Assembly (NCBI RefSeq): GCF_047600445.1
Contig: NZ_JASGKT010000002.1
Location: forward strand, 1,054,001 to 1,118,000
DNA: 64,000 bases
Direction of reading: 5' to 3'
Source: Piscinibacter sp047600445
GTDB taxonomy: Bacteria > Pseudomonadota > Gammaproteobacteria > Burkholderiales > Burkholderiaceae_C
The notes under the pieces were generated by a model that was not told the origin of the DNA, did not search any database, and saw only the letters and a program-made list of their open reading frames with translations. Below, in pieces: positions 33,908 through 42,515 of the stretch (position 1 is the first letter of the stretch; every line of letters begins with the position of its first letter). A program made the translations under genes and the position numbers.

Positions 33908-36259
33908 ATGCGCATCACCTGCATCGGCGGCGGCCCGGCCGGCCTGTACTTCGCGCTGCTGATGAAGCTGCAGGACGCCGCCCACGAGGTGACGGTGATC
34001 GAGCGCAACGCGCCCACCGACACCTTCGGCTGGGGCGTGGTGTTCTCCGACCAGACGCTGGGCGCCCTGAAGCGCGCCGACGCCAAGACCGCCGGCCGGA
34101 TTCTCGACGCCTTCAACCACTGGGACGACATCGACGTGCACTTCCGCGGCCGCACGCTGCGTTCGTCCGGGCACGGCTTCTGCGGCATCGGCCGCATGCG
34201 GCTGCTCGACATCCTGCGGGAGCGCTGCGAGGAACTGGGCGTGGCGATGCGCTACCGCAGCGAGTGCGTCGACGACGCCGGCATCGACGCCGACCTGATC
34301 GTCGCCTGCGACGGCCTGAACAGCCGCTTTCGCGGCAAGTACGCCGCCACCTACCAGCCCGACATCGACCTGCGCCGCTGCCGCTTCGTCTGGCTGGGCA
34401 CGCACAAGCTGTTCGACGCCTTCACCTTCGCGTTCGAGAAGACCGAGTGGGGCTGGTTCCAGGCGCACGCCTACCGCTTCGACGCGACCACCTCGACCTT
34501 CATCGTCGAGACGCCCGAGGAAGTGTGGCGCGCCGCCGGGCTCGAGCAGATGAGCAAGGAGGAGGGCATCGCCTTCTGCGAGAAGCTGTTCGCCAGGTAC
34601 CTCGACGGCCACGCACTGATGAGCAACGCGGCGCACCTGCGCGGCTCGGCGCAGTGGATCCGCTTCCCGCGCGTGGTGTGCAAGCGCTGGGTGCATCACA
34701 ACGGCCGCGCGCCGGTGGTGCTGATGGGCGACGCGGCGCACACCGCGCACTTCTCGATCGGCTCGGGCACCAAGCTGGCGCTGGAGGACGCGATCGCGCT
34801 GGCCGAGCGCATCGCCGCGCACCCCGGCGAGCTCGCTGCCGCGCTGGGCAGCTACGAGGCGCAGCGCGGCGTCGAGGTGCTGAAGATCCAGAACGCGGCG
34901 CGCAACTCCACCGAGTGGTTCGAGAACGTGGCGCGCCACGCCAAGCTGGAGCCCGAGCAGTTCGCCTACGCGCTGCTGACGCGTTCGCAGCGCATCTCGC
35001 ACGAGAACCTGCGCCTGCGCGACGCGGGCTACGTCGGCGCGCTGGAAGGCTGGCTGGCGGGCAGGGCGGGTTTGTCGAACGAGCCGGTGCCGCCGATGTT
35101 CACGCCCTTCACGCTGCGTGGGCTGACGTTGAAGAACCGCGTCGTGGTGTCGCCGATGGCGCAGTACAGCGCGGCCGAGGGTGTGCCCGGCGACCACCAC
35201 CTCGTGCACCTGGGCGCGCGCGCGATGGGCGGCGCGGGCCTGGTCTTCGCCGAGATGACCTGCCCCAGCGCCGACGCGCGCATCACGCCGGGCTGCCCCG
35301 GGCTGTGGAACGACGCGCAGACGCAGGCCTGGAAGCGCATCGTCGACTTCGTGCACGGCCATTCCACGGCGAAGATCGCGATGCAGCTCGGCCATGCCGG
35401 TCCCAAAGGCTCGACGCGCGTGCCTTGGGAGGGTGAGGACCTGCCTTTGGCGGACGGCAACTGGCCGCTGCTCGCCGCCTCGCCGCAGCAGTACCTCGAC
35501 GGCGTCAGCGCCTGGGCGCGCGCCGCGACACGCGACGACATGGCGCGCATCCGCGACGACTTCGTCGCCGCGACCCGGCGCGCCGACGAGGCCGGCTTCG
35601 ACTGGCTGGAACTGCACTGCGCGCACGGCTACCTGCTGTCGGCCTTTCTCTCGCCGCTGACCAACCAGCGCGACGACGAGCACGGCGGCTCGATCGAGAA
35701 CCGCCTGCGCTTCCCGCTCGAGGTGTTCGCCGCGATGCGCGCGGCGTGGCCGCGGCACAAGCCGATGTCGGTGCGCCTGTCGGCGCACGACTGGGTGCCG
35801 GGCGGCAACACGCCGGCCGACGCGGTGGAGATCGCACGCGCCTTCCAGCGCGCCGGCTGCGACCTGATCGACGTGTCTTCCGGCCAGGTCAGCAAACAGC
35901 AGCGGCCGGTCTACGGCCGCATGTACCAGACGCCCTTCGCCGACCTGATCCGCAACGAGCTGGGCATCGCGACGATGGCGGTCGGCGCGATCAGCGAGGC
36001 CGACCACGTCAACAGCATCGTCGCCGCCGGCCGCGCCGACCTGTGCGCCATCGCGCGGCCGCACCTCGCCAACCCGGCCTGGACGCTGCTCGAGGCGGCC
36101 CGCATCGGCCACACCAGCGGCGTCGGCGCCGACTGGCCGGTGCCCTACCTCTCGGGCAAGGCGCAGCTCGAACGCAACCTGGAACGCGAGCGCCAGTTGG
36201 CCGCGGCGAACGCCGGCCTGTCGGCGCAGGAACAGGCCAACCTGGCGCAAGGAGTCTGA
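33908..36259 (+). CDS. 2-Aminobenzoyl-CoA monooxygenase/reductase (FAD monooxygenase-OYE fusion)
   Basis: This 783-aa protein joins an FAD-dependent aromatic monooxygenase (residues 1 to about 390; GGGPAGLYFALL dinucleotide motif, GDAAHTAHFSIGSG FAD motif) to an Old Yellow Enzyme-type reductase (about 393-783; FTPFTLRGLTLKNRVVVSPM, then SGQVSKQQRP). The same fusion is known in 2-aminobenzoyl-CoA monooxygenase/reductase of Aromatoleum (Azoarcus) evansii. That enzyme hydroxylates and reduces anthraniloyl-CoA, giving a non-aromatic 2-amino-5-oxocyclohexenyl-CoA. Salicyloyl-CoA 5-hydroxylases share the fusion and are the main alternative. The aminobenzoate-type ligase downstream and the divergent kyn operon favour the anthraniloyl role. 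The ATG at 33908 follows GGAG. Confidence 0.85.
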   Translation: MRITCIGGGPAGLYFALLMKLQDAAHEVTVIERNAPTDTFGWGVVFSDQTLGALKRADAKTAGRILDAFNHWDDIDVHFRGRTLRSSGHGFCGIGRMRLLDILRERCEELGVAMRYRSECVDDAGIDADLIVACDGLNSRFRGKYAATYQPDIDLRRCRFVWLGTHKLFDAFTFAFEKTEWGWFQAHAYRFDATTSTFIVETPEEVWRAAGLEQMSKEEGIAFCEKLFARYLDGHALMSNAAHLRGSAQWIRFPRVVCKRWVHHNGRAPVVLMGDAAHTAHFSIGSGTKLALEDAIALAERIAAHPGELAAALGSYEAQRGVEVLKIQNAARNSTEWFENVARHAKLEPEQFAYALLTRSQRISHENLRLRDAGYVGALEGWLAGRAGLSNEPVPPMFTPFTLRGLTLKNRVVVSPMAQYSAAEGVPGDHHLVHLGARAMGGAGLVFAEMTCPSADARITPGCPGLWNDAQTQAWKRIVDFVHGHSTAKIAMQLGHAGPKGSTRVPWEGEDLPLADGNWPLLAASPQQYLDGVSAWARAATRDDMARIRDDFVAATRRADEAGFDWLELHCAHGYLLSAFLSPLTNQRDDEHGGSIENRLRFPLEVFAAMRAAWPRHKPMSVRLSAHDWVPGGNTPADAVEIARAFQRAGCDLIDVSSGQVSKQQRPVYGRMYQTPFADLIRNELGIATMAVGAISEADHVNSIVAAGRADLCAIARPHLANPAWTLLEAARIGHTSGVGADWPVPYLSGKAQLERNLERERQLAAANAGLSAQEQANLAQGV

Positions 36260-36261
36260 CG

Positions 36262-36756
36262 ATGACGCTCGTCGATGCCGAATCGCGGGTCGAGGCCGAT
36301 CACCACCAGGCCATCAAGCTGTGGCTGCGCCTGCTCGCGTGCACCACGCGCGTCGAGAACGTGGTGCGCCAGCGCCTGCGCAGCGAGTTCGGCACCACGC
36401 TGCCGCGCTTCGACCTGATGGCGCAGCTCGACCGCGAGAGTCAGGGCCTGAGCATGGGCGAGCTGTCGGCGCGCTTGATGGTCACCGGCGGCAACGTCAC
36501 CGGCATCGTCGACCAGCTCGAAGGCGAGGGGCTGGTGGTGCGCGAAGACCACCCCAGCGACCGGCGCGCCTACCGCGTGCGCCTCACCGCCGCGGGCCGG
36601 CGCCAGTTCCGCCGCATGGCGGCCGTGCACGAGACCTGGATCGTCGAGATGTTCGACGGCTGGAATGCCGCGCAGAAGACCCAGGTGCACGGCCTGCTCG
36701 CCACGCTGAAGCGGCACCTCGCGGACTTGGAAAACCAACGACAGGAGAACGCATGA
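36262..36756 (+). CDS. MarR family transcriptional regulator
   Basis: The 164-aa protein has a winged helix-turn-helix: SMGELSARLMVTGGNVTGIVDQLEGEG is the recognition region and the wing carries the conserved DRRAYRVRLT. It starts 2 bp after the monooxygenase/reductase stop and overlaps the enoyl-CoA hydratase by 4 nt, so it is embedded in the operon it probably controls. By analogy with MarR proteins of aromatic-CoA pathways, the effector may be anthraniloyl-CoA or a related CoA thioester; this is inference. Confidence 0.9.
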   Translation: MTLVDAESRVEADHHQAIKLWLRLLACTTRVENVVRQRLRSEFGTTLPRFDLMAQLDRESQGLSMGELSARLMVTGGNVTGIVDQLEGEGLVVREDHPSDRRAYRVRLTAAGRRQFRRMAAVHETWIVEMFDGWNAAQKTQVHGLLATLKRHLADLENQRQENA

Positions 36757-37592
36757 CGCCCCACCTCGCCGGCGGCAACCGCCGCACGACGGCCGAGCTG
36801 AAGCCGGCTCATTTCGGCTGGCGCGTCGAGCGCCGCGTCGGCGTGGTCACGCTGAACCGGCCCGAGCGCAAGAACCCGCTGACCTTCGACTCCTATGCCG
36901 AGCTGCGCGAGCTGTTCCGCACGCTGGCCTACGCCGACGACGTGCGCGCCGTGGTGGTGCAGGGCGAGGGCGGCAATTTCTGCTCGGGCGGCGACGTGCA
37001 CGAGATCATCGGCCCGCTGACCGGCATGACCATGCCCGACCTGCTCGCCTTCACGCGCATGACCGGCGATCTCGTCAAGGCGATGCGCGCCTGCCCGCAG
37101 CCCATCGTCGCGGCGGTCGACGGCGTGTGCGCCGGCGCGGGCGCGATCGTCGCGATGGCGTCCGACCTGCGCGTCGGCACGGCGCGCAGCAAGGTGGCCT
37201 TCCTGTTCACGCGCGTCGGCCTGGCCGGCTGCGACATGGGCGCGTGCAGCATCCTGCCGCGCATCGTCGGCCAGGGGCGCGCCTCGGAGCTGCTCTACAC
37301 CGGCCGCGCGCTGCCGGGCGACGAGGCGCAGGCCTGGGGCTTCTACAACCGCCTGGCCGAGCCGGAGGCCCTGGGCGGCGCCGCGCTCGACTGGGCCGCC
37401 GAACTCGCCGCCGGCCCGAGCTTCGGCCACGCGATGACCAAGCGCATGCTGCATCAGGAGTGGGCGATGGGCGTGGACGAGGCGATCGAAGCCGAGGCGC
37501 AGGCGCAGGCGATCTGCATGGCGACGCAGGATTTCGAGCGCGCCTACCACGCCTTCGTCGCGAAGCAGAAGCCGCGCTTCGAAGGCGACTGA
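36753..37592 (+). CDS. Enoyl-CoA hydratase/isomerase family protein
   Basis: This 279-aa crotonase-fold protein has NRPERKNPLTFDSYAEL near residue 33, the oxyanion-hole segments GGNFCSGGDVHEI and CAGAGAIVAMASDLRVG, and GLAGCDMGACSILPRIVGQG. The glutamates usual for hydratases are not obvious at the second site (GCDMGA), so ring hydrolysis or isomerisation is as possible as hydration. It probably acts on an alicyclic CoA intermediate downstream of 2-aminobenzoyl-CoA reduction. The ATG overlaps the marR stop and AGGAGA lies just upstream. Confidence 0.85.
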   Translation: MTPHLAGGNRRTTAELKPAHFGWRVERRVGVVTLNRPERKNPLTFDSYAELRELFRTLAYADDVRAVVVQGEGGNFCSGGDVHEIIGPLTGMTMPDLLAFTRMTGDLVKAMRACPQPIVAAVDGVCAGAGAIVAMASDLRVGTARSKVAFLFTRVGLAGCDMGACSILPRIVGQGRASELLYTGRALPGDEAQAWGFYNRLAEPEALGGAALDWAAELAAGPSFGHAMTKRMLHQEWAMGVDEAIEAEAQAQAICMATQDFERAYHAFVAKQKPRFEGD

Positions 37593-37593
37593 G

Positions 37594-38754
37594 ATGAAAC
37601 ACGATCACCTGGCCTGGCCGTTCTTCGAAGACAGGCACCGCGAACTCGCGGCGCACCTGGGCGCGTGGGCGGCCGCACACCTGAACGGCGCCAGCCACGC
37701 GGCGGACGTCGACGCGCAGTGCCGCGCCTTCGTGCGCCAGCTCGGCGCGGCCGGCTGGCTGCGCCACGCGGTGGCCGGCACGGCCTACGGCGGCGCCGGC
37801 GAGGCCATCGACACGCGCGCGATCTGCCTGCTGCGCGAGACGCTGGCCTTCCACCACGGCCTGGCCGACTTCGCCTTCGCGATGCAGGGCCTGGGCTCGG
37901 GCGCGATCTCGCTGGCCGGCACGCATGCGCAGCGCCAGCGCTTCCTGCCGCGCGTCGCCGAGGGTGCGGCGCTGGCGGCGTTTGCGCTGTCCGAGCCCGA
38001 GGCCGGCTCCGACGTGGCGGCGATGGCCTGCGCCGCGCGCGACGACGGCGACGCCTACGTGATCGACGGCGAGAAGACCTGGATCAGCAACGGCGGCATC
38101 GCGGACGTCTACGTGCTGTTCGCGCGCACCGGCGAGCAGCCGGGGAGCCGCGGCATCAGCGCCTTCATCGTCGAGGCCGGCACGCCGGGCTTAGAGATCG
38201 CCGAGCGCATCGCCGTGATCGCGCCGCACCCGCTGGCGCGGCTTCGCTTCACGAACTGCCGCGTGCCGAAGGCGAACCGCCTCGGCGAGCCGGGGGAGGG
38301 CTTCAAGATCGCGATGCGCACGCTCGACGTGTTCCGCACCTCGGTGGCGGCGGCCGCGCTCGGCTTCGGCCGCCGCGCGCTGCACGAGGGGCTGGAGCGC
38401 GCGAAGTCGCGTCCGATGTTCGGCCAGCGCCTGGCCGACTTCCAGTTGACCCAGGCCCGGCTCGCGCAGATGGCCACCACCATAGACGCCGCCGCCTTGC
38501 TCACCTACCGCGCCGCCTGGCAGCGCGACCAGGGCCGCACGGTGACGCGCGAGGCCGCGATGGCCAAGATGGCCGCCACCGAAGGCGCGCAGCAGGTGAT
38601 CGACGCGGCGCTGCAGTTGTGGGGCGGCGCCGGCGTGGTGCACGGCAACGTGGTGGAGTCGCTCTACCGCGAGATCCGCGCGCTGCGCATCTACGAGGGC
38701 GCCACCGAGGTGCAGCAACTGATCATCGGCAAGGACTTGTTGAAGGAGGCTTGA
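37594..38754 (+). CDS. Acyl-CoA dehydrogenase
   Basis: The 386-aa flavoprotein has the standard acyl-CoA dehydrogenase motifs: FALSEPEAGSDVAAM, GEKTWISNGGIADVYV and the catalytic Glu in IYEGATEVQQLIIGK near the C-terminus. It oxidises an acyl-CoA to the 2-enoyl-CoA with electron transfer to ETF. In this operon it probably handles an alicyclic or ring-opened intermediate of anthraniloyl-CoA breakdown. It starts 1 bp after the hydratase gene and ends 3 bp before the ligase gene. Confidence 0.9.
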   Translation: MKHDHLAWPFFEDRHRELAAHLGAWAAAHLNGASHAADVDAQCRAFVRQLGAAGWLRHAVAGTAYGGAGEAIDTRAICLLRETLAFHHGLADFAFAMQGLGSGAISLAGTHAQRQRFLPRVAEGAALAAFALSEPEAGSDVAAMACAARDDGDAYVIDGEKTWISNGGIADVYVLFARTGEQPGSRGISAFIVEAGTPGLEIAERIAVIAPHPLARLRFTNCRVPKANRLGEPGEGFKIAMRTLDVFRTSVAAAALGFGRRALHEGLERAKSRPMFGQRLADFQLTQARLAQMATTIDAAALLTYRAAWQRDQGRTVTREAAMAKMAATEGAQQVIDAALQLWGGAGVVHGNVVESLYREIRALRIYEGATEVQQLIIGKDLLKEA

Positions 38755-38757
38755 AAG

Positions 38758-40380
38758 ATGGCGTCAGCCCACGTCGACACCTTCGCCGCGCGCAACCTGC
38801 CGCCGCGCGAGCAGTGGCCCGAGTTCCTGTTCGACTCGCCGGAACTGCAGTTCCCCGAGCAGTTGAACTGCGCCACCGAGCTGCTCGACCGCTGGGTCGA
38901 GCGCGGGCAAGGCGATCGGTTGTGCGTGCAGGGCGCCGGCGTGCGCTGGAGCTATGCCGATCTGCAAGCGCAGAGCAACCGCATCGCCCGCGTGCTGGTC
39001 GAAGACATGGGCCTGGTGCCCGGCAACCGCGTGCTGCTGCGCGGCGCCAACTCGCCGATGCTCGCGGCCTGCTGGTTCGCGGTGATCAAGGCGGGCGGCA
39101 TCGCGGTGGGCAGCATGCCGCTGCTGCGCGCCAAGGAGCTGACGCAGATCGTCGTCAAGGCCGAGATCACGCATGCGCTGTGCGACGCGCGGCTGGCCGA
39201 GGAACTGGCGCTGGCGCGCCCGGCCTGCCCGACGCTGGCGCGGGTGCTGCACTTCCACTCGCCGGATGCCGATGCGCTCGACGCGCGCGCCGCCGCCAAG
39301 CCGGCGAGCTTCGAGAACGTACGCACCGCCAAGGACGACACCTGCATCATCGCCTTCACCTCGGGCACCACCGGCCAGCCCAAGGGCACGATGCATTTCC
39401 ACCGCGACGTGATGGCCGCCTGCGCCTGCTGGCCGCGCCACGTGCTGCGGCCCACGCGCGACGACGTCTTCATCGGCAGCCCGCCGCTGGCCTTCACCTT
39501 CGGGCTGGGCGGGCTGCTGCTGTTCCCGCTCTCGGTGGGCGCGTCCACCGTGCTGCTCGAGAAGGCCTCGCCCGACGCGCTGCCGGCGGCGATCGCGCAG
39601 TACCGCGCGACGGTGTGCTTCACCGCGCCGACCTCGTACCGCGCGATGGCCGGCGCGGTGCTGGCCCCCGGCGCCGGGCACGACCTGTCGTCGCTGCGCA
39701 AGTGCGTCAGCGCCGGCGAGGCCCTGCCCGCCGCGACGCGCGCGCTGTGGAAGCAGGCCAGCGGCATCGAGATGATCGACGGCATCGGCTCCACCGAGAT
39801 GCTGCACATCTTCATCTCGCACGACGAGGCGCACGCCAGGCCCGGCGCCACCGGCACCGCGGTGCCCGGCTACCTGGCCTGCGTGCTCGACGAGCAGGGC
39901 CGGCCGCTGCCACCCGGGCAGGTGGGCCGCCTCGCGGTGAAGGGGCCCACCGGCTGCCGCTACCTCGCCGACGAGCGCCAGCGCAACTACGTGCACGACG
40001 GCTGGAACCTCACCGGCGACGCCTACATGGTCGACGACGAGGGCATGTTCGTCTACCAGGCGCGCACCGACGACATGATCGTCAGCGGCGGCTACAACAT
40101 CGCCGGGCCGGAGGTGGAGAGCGCGCTGCTGCTGCACCCCAAGGTGGCCGAGTGCGGCGTGATCGGCGTGCCCGACGCCGAACGCGGCCAGATCGTCAAG
40201 GCCTTCGTCGTGCCCAAGCCGGGCGTGGAGCCCGGCGATGCGCTGGCGCGCGAGCTGCAGGACCATGTGAAGCAGGCCATCGCGCCCTACAAGTACCCGC
40301 GCGCCGTCGAGTTCCGCACCGCGCTGCCGCGCACCGAGACCGGCAAGCTGCAACGCTTCAGGCTGAGGCAGGCATCGTGA
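38758..40380 (+). CDS. abmG: 2-Aminobenzoate-CoA ligase (benzoate-CoA ligase family)
   Basis: This 540-aa adenylate-forming enzyme has the P-loop FTSGTTGQPKGTMH, the GIGSTEM adenylation motif, the hinge region TDDMIVSGGYNIAGPEVE and the C-terminal lysine in ETGKLQR. Its opening FDSPELQFPEQLNCATELLD is typical of aminobenzoate/benzoate-CoA ligases. It should activate anthranilate with CoA and ATP, linking the kyn operon to the monooxygenase/reductase. AGGAGG lies 8 nt before the ATG. The benzoate-ligase family is firm; the aminobenzoate specificity rests on context and resemblance. Confidence 0.82.
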   Translation: MASAHVDTFAARNLPPREQWPEFLFDSPELQFPEQLNCATELLDRWVERGQGDRLCVQGAGVRWSYADLQAQSNRIARVLVEDMGLVPGNRVLLRGANSPMLAACWFAVIKAGGIAVGSMPLLRAKELTQIVVKAEITHALCDARLAEELALARPACPTLARVLHFHSPDADALDARAAAKPASFENVRTAKDDTCIIAFTSGTTGQPKGTMHFHRDVMAACACWPRHVLRPTRDDVFIGSPPLAFTFGLGGLLLFPLSVGASTVLLEKASPDALPAAIAQYRATVCFTAPTSYRAMAGAVLAPGAGHDLSSLRKCVSAGEALPAATRALWKQASGIEMIDGIGSTEMLHIFISHDEAHARPGATGTAVPGYLACVLDEQGRPLPPGQVGRLAVKGPTGCRYLADERQRNYVHDGWNLTGDAYMVDDEGMFVYQARTDDMIVSGGYNIAGPEVESALLLHPKVAECGVIGVPDAERGQIVKAFVVPKPGVEPGDALARELQDHVKQAIAPYKYPRAVEFRTALPRTETGKLQRFRLRQAS

Positions 40381-40775
40381 TGCAAGTGCTGCACCCCCCG
40401 GGCTGGGACAAGCCCAAGGGCTACGCCAACGGCGTCGCCGCCGAAGGGCGGCTGGTGTTCGTCGCCGGCCAAATCGGCTGGAACGCGGCGTGCCGCTTCG
40501 ACAGCGACGACTTCGTCGCGCAGACGCGCCAGGCGCTGGCCAACGTGGTCGCGGTGCTGGCCGAGGCGGGCGCGAAACCCGAGCACATCGTGCGCATGAC
40601 CTGGTACGTGACCGACAAGCGCGAGTACCTCGCGCGCGGCCGCGAGATCGGCGCGGTGTTCCGCGAGCTGATCGGCGTGTACCACGCGGCGATGAGCGCG
40701 GTGCAGGTGGCCGCGCTGATGGAAGACCGCGCCAAGGTGGAGATCGAGGTCACGGCCGTCGTGCCTTCTTCCTGA
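40380..40775 (+). CDS. RidA (YjgF/YER057c) superfamily protein lacking the canonical deaminase Arg
   Basis: The 131-aa protein has the RidA fold signature: LVFVAGQIGWNA, QTRQALANVVAVLAEAGA and the C-terminal KVEIEVTAVV. The Arg of enteric RidA (in PARSC) aligns with Met in AAMSAVQVA, so it is not a standard 2-iminopropionate deaminase. It starts at an ATG overlapping the ligase stop (TGATG). The predicted monooxygenase/reductase product is an enamine, so a RidA-fold protein here could release its amino group as ammonia. That role is a hypothesis. Confidence 0.8.
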   Translation: MQVLHPPGWDKPKGYANGVAAEGRLVFVAGQIGWNAACRFDSDDFVAQTRQALANVVAVLAEAGAKPEHIVRMTWYVTDKREYLARGREIGAVFRELIGVYHAAMSAVQVAALMEDRAKVEIEVTAVVPSS

Positions 40776-40795
40776 TCCGTAGAATCCCGCGGGCC

Positions 40796-41707
40796 ATGAC
40801 TTCGCCCGCGGCCGCCACCGCCGCTCCCGCCCCCGTGCTGCCCGGCCTGGCGCTCGCCGCCGCCGGTGCGATCGCCTTCTCGGGCAAGGCCATCATCGTC
40901 AAGCTCGCCTACCGCTACGGCGTCGACGCGGTGACGCTGATCATGTACCGCATGCTGTTCGCGCTGCCGCTGTTCGTCGTGCTGGCGTGGTGGGCGGGGC
41001 GCGGCAAGCCGGCGCTGACGCGGCGCGACTGGCTGGCGGTGCTTGGCCTGGGCTTCAGCGGCTACTACCTGTCGAGCTTTCTCGACTTCGCCGGGCTGGC
41101 CTACGTCAGCGCCAGCTTCGAGCGGCTGGTGCTCTACCTCAACCCGACCTTCGTGCTGCTGCTCGGCTGGGTGTTGTTCGGCCGCCGCGCCAGCGCGCGC
41201 CAGTTGATCGCGATGGCGGTCAGCTACGGCGGCGTGCTGCTGGTTTTCGGCCACGAGCTGCAACTCGCCGGGTCCGACGTGGCGCTGGGCGCCGCGCTGG
41301 TGTTCGGCAGCGCGCTGAGTTATGCGGTCTACCTCGTCTACAGCGGCGAGGAGGTCAAGCGCCTCGGCTCGCTGCGCCTCACGGGCCTGGCCACCAGCGT
41401 GGCCTGCGTGCTGTGCATCGCGCAGTTCGTGCTGCTGCGTCCGCTCTCGGCGGCGACCAGCGTCGCGCCCGAGGTGATCTGGCTGTCGCTGCTGAACGCC
41501 ACGCTGTGCACCTTCGCGCCCGTGCTGATGGTGATGATGGCGATAGAGCGCATAGGCGCGACGCTGGCCGCGCAGACCGGCATGCTCGGGCCGATGTCGA
41601 CCATTCTGATGGGTGTGTGGCTGCTCGGCGAGCCGTTCACGGTGTGGGTGGCGCTGGGTACCTTGGCCGTGCTGACCGGCGTATGGCTGCTCGCGCGCTG
41701 GCGCTGA
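40796..41707 (+). CDS. DMT-superfamily (EamA) transporter
   Basis: This 303-aa protein has ten hydrophobic segments in two EamA repeats (GAIAFSGKAIIVKLAYRYG near residue 22; ALVFGSALSYAVYLVYSGEE in the second half). It is an inner-membrane drug/metabolite transporter. It follows the RidA-like gene by 20 bp and may move a pathway substrate or product. A TAGAAT -10-like box (40780-40785) ends 10 nt before the ATG, so it may also have its own promoter. Confidence 0.85.
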   Translation: MTSPAAATAAPAPVLPGLALAAAGAIAFSGKAIIVKLAYRYGVDAVTLIMYRMLFALPLFVVLAWWAGRGKPALTRRDWLAVLGLGFSGYYLSSFLDFAGLAYVSASFERLVLYLNPTFVLLLGWVLFGRRASARQLIAMAVSYGGVLLVFGHELQLAGSDVALGAALVFGSALSYAVYLVYSGEEVKRLGSLRLTGLATSVACVLCIAQFVLLRPLSAATSVAPEVIWLSLLNATLCTFAPVLMVMMAIERIGATLAAQTGMLGPMSTILMGVWLLGEPFTVWVALGTLAVLTGVWLLARWR

Positions 41708-41726
41708 CTTTTTCGAGGCAACGAAC

Positions 41727-42515
41727 ATGGATCTGGGCATCTCGGGCCGCTGGGCTCTGGTCTGCGCGGCGAGCAAAGGGCTAGGCAAAGGCTGCGCGAT
41801 GGCGCTGGCCGGCGAGGGCGTCAACGTGGTGATCACCGCGCGCGGGGTCGAGGCGCTCGAAGCCGGCGCCGCCGAGATCCGCGCCGCGCACCCTGGCGTG
41901 CAGGTGGTGGCGGTGGCGGGCGACATCGCCACGCCCGAGGGCCGCGCCGCGGCGCTGGCGGCCTGTCCGCAGGTGGACATCCTCGTCAACAACGCCGGCG
42001 GCCCGCCGCCGGGCGACTTCCGCGACTGGGACCGCGAGGTCTGGCTGAAGGCCATCGACGCCAACATGCTCGCACCCATCGAGCTGATCAAGGCCACGGT
42101 CGACGGCATGGCCGCGCGCGGCTTCGGGCGCGTGGTGAACATCACCTCGGGCGCGGTGAAGGCGCCGATCGACATGCTGGGCCTGTCGAACGGCGCGCGC
42201 AGCGGCCTGACGGGCTTCGTCGCCGGGCTGGCGCGCCAGCCGCACCTGGCCTCGGCCAACGTGACCATCAACAACCTGCTGCCCGGCTGGTTCGACACCG
42301 ATCGTGTGCGCACCACGCTGCAGGCCGCCGCCGCGAAGAGCGGGCAGAGCGCGCAGGCGCTGATCGAGAAGCGCCGCGCCGGCATTCCGGCGCAGCGCAT
42401 GGGCCGTGCCGACGAGTTCGGCGCGGCCTGCGCCTTCCTGTGCAGCGCGCAGGCGGCCTACCTCACCGGCCAGAACATCCTGCTCGACGGCGGCGCCTAC
42501 CCGGGCACCTTCTGA
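41727..42515 (+). CDS. Short-chain dehydrogenase/reductase family protein with altered catalytic Tyr/Lys
   Basis: The 262-aa Rossmann-fold protein has a cofactor loop CAASKGLGKG, the NNAGG motif and the catalytic-strand NITSGAV. Thirteen residues after the Ser, where SDRs have Tyr, it has Ser; four further on, where Lys is expected, it has Arg (LSNGARSG). The C-terminal LTGQNILLDGGAYPG is family-typical. It therefore either uses different chemistry or has a binding role. It is the last plus-strand gene of the anthraniloyl-CoA array. Its stop codon abuts the stop of the convergent transporter gene (TGATCA). Confidence 0.82.
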   Translation: MDLGISGRWALVCAASKGLGKGCAMALAGEGVNVVITARGVEALEAGAAEIRAAHPGVQVVAVAGDIATPEGRAAALAACPQVDILVNNAGGPPPGDFRDWDREVWLKAIDANMLAPIELIKATVDGMAARGFGRVVNITSGAVKAPIDMLGLSNGARSGLTGFVAGLARQPHLASANVTINNLLPGWFDTDRVRTTLQAAAAKSGQSAQALIEKRRAGIPAQRMGRADEFGAACAFLCSAQAAYLTGQNILLDGGAYPGTF

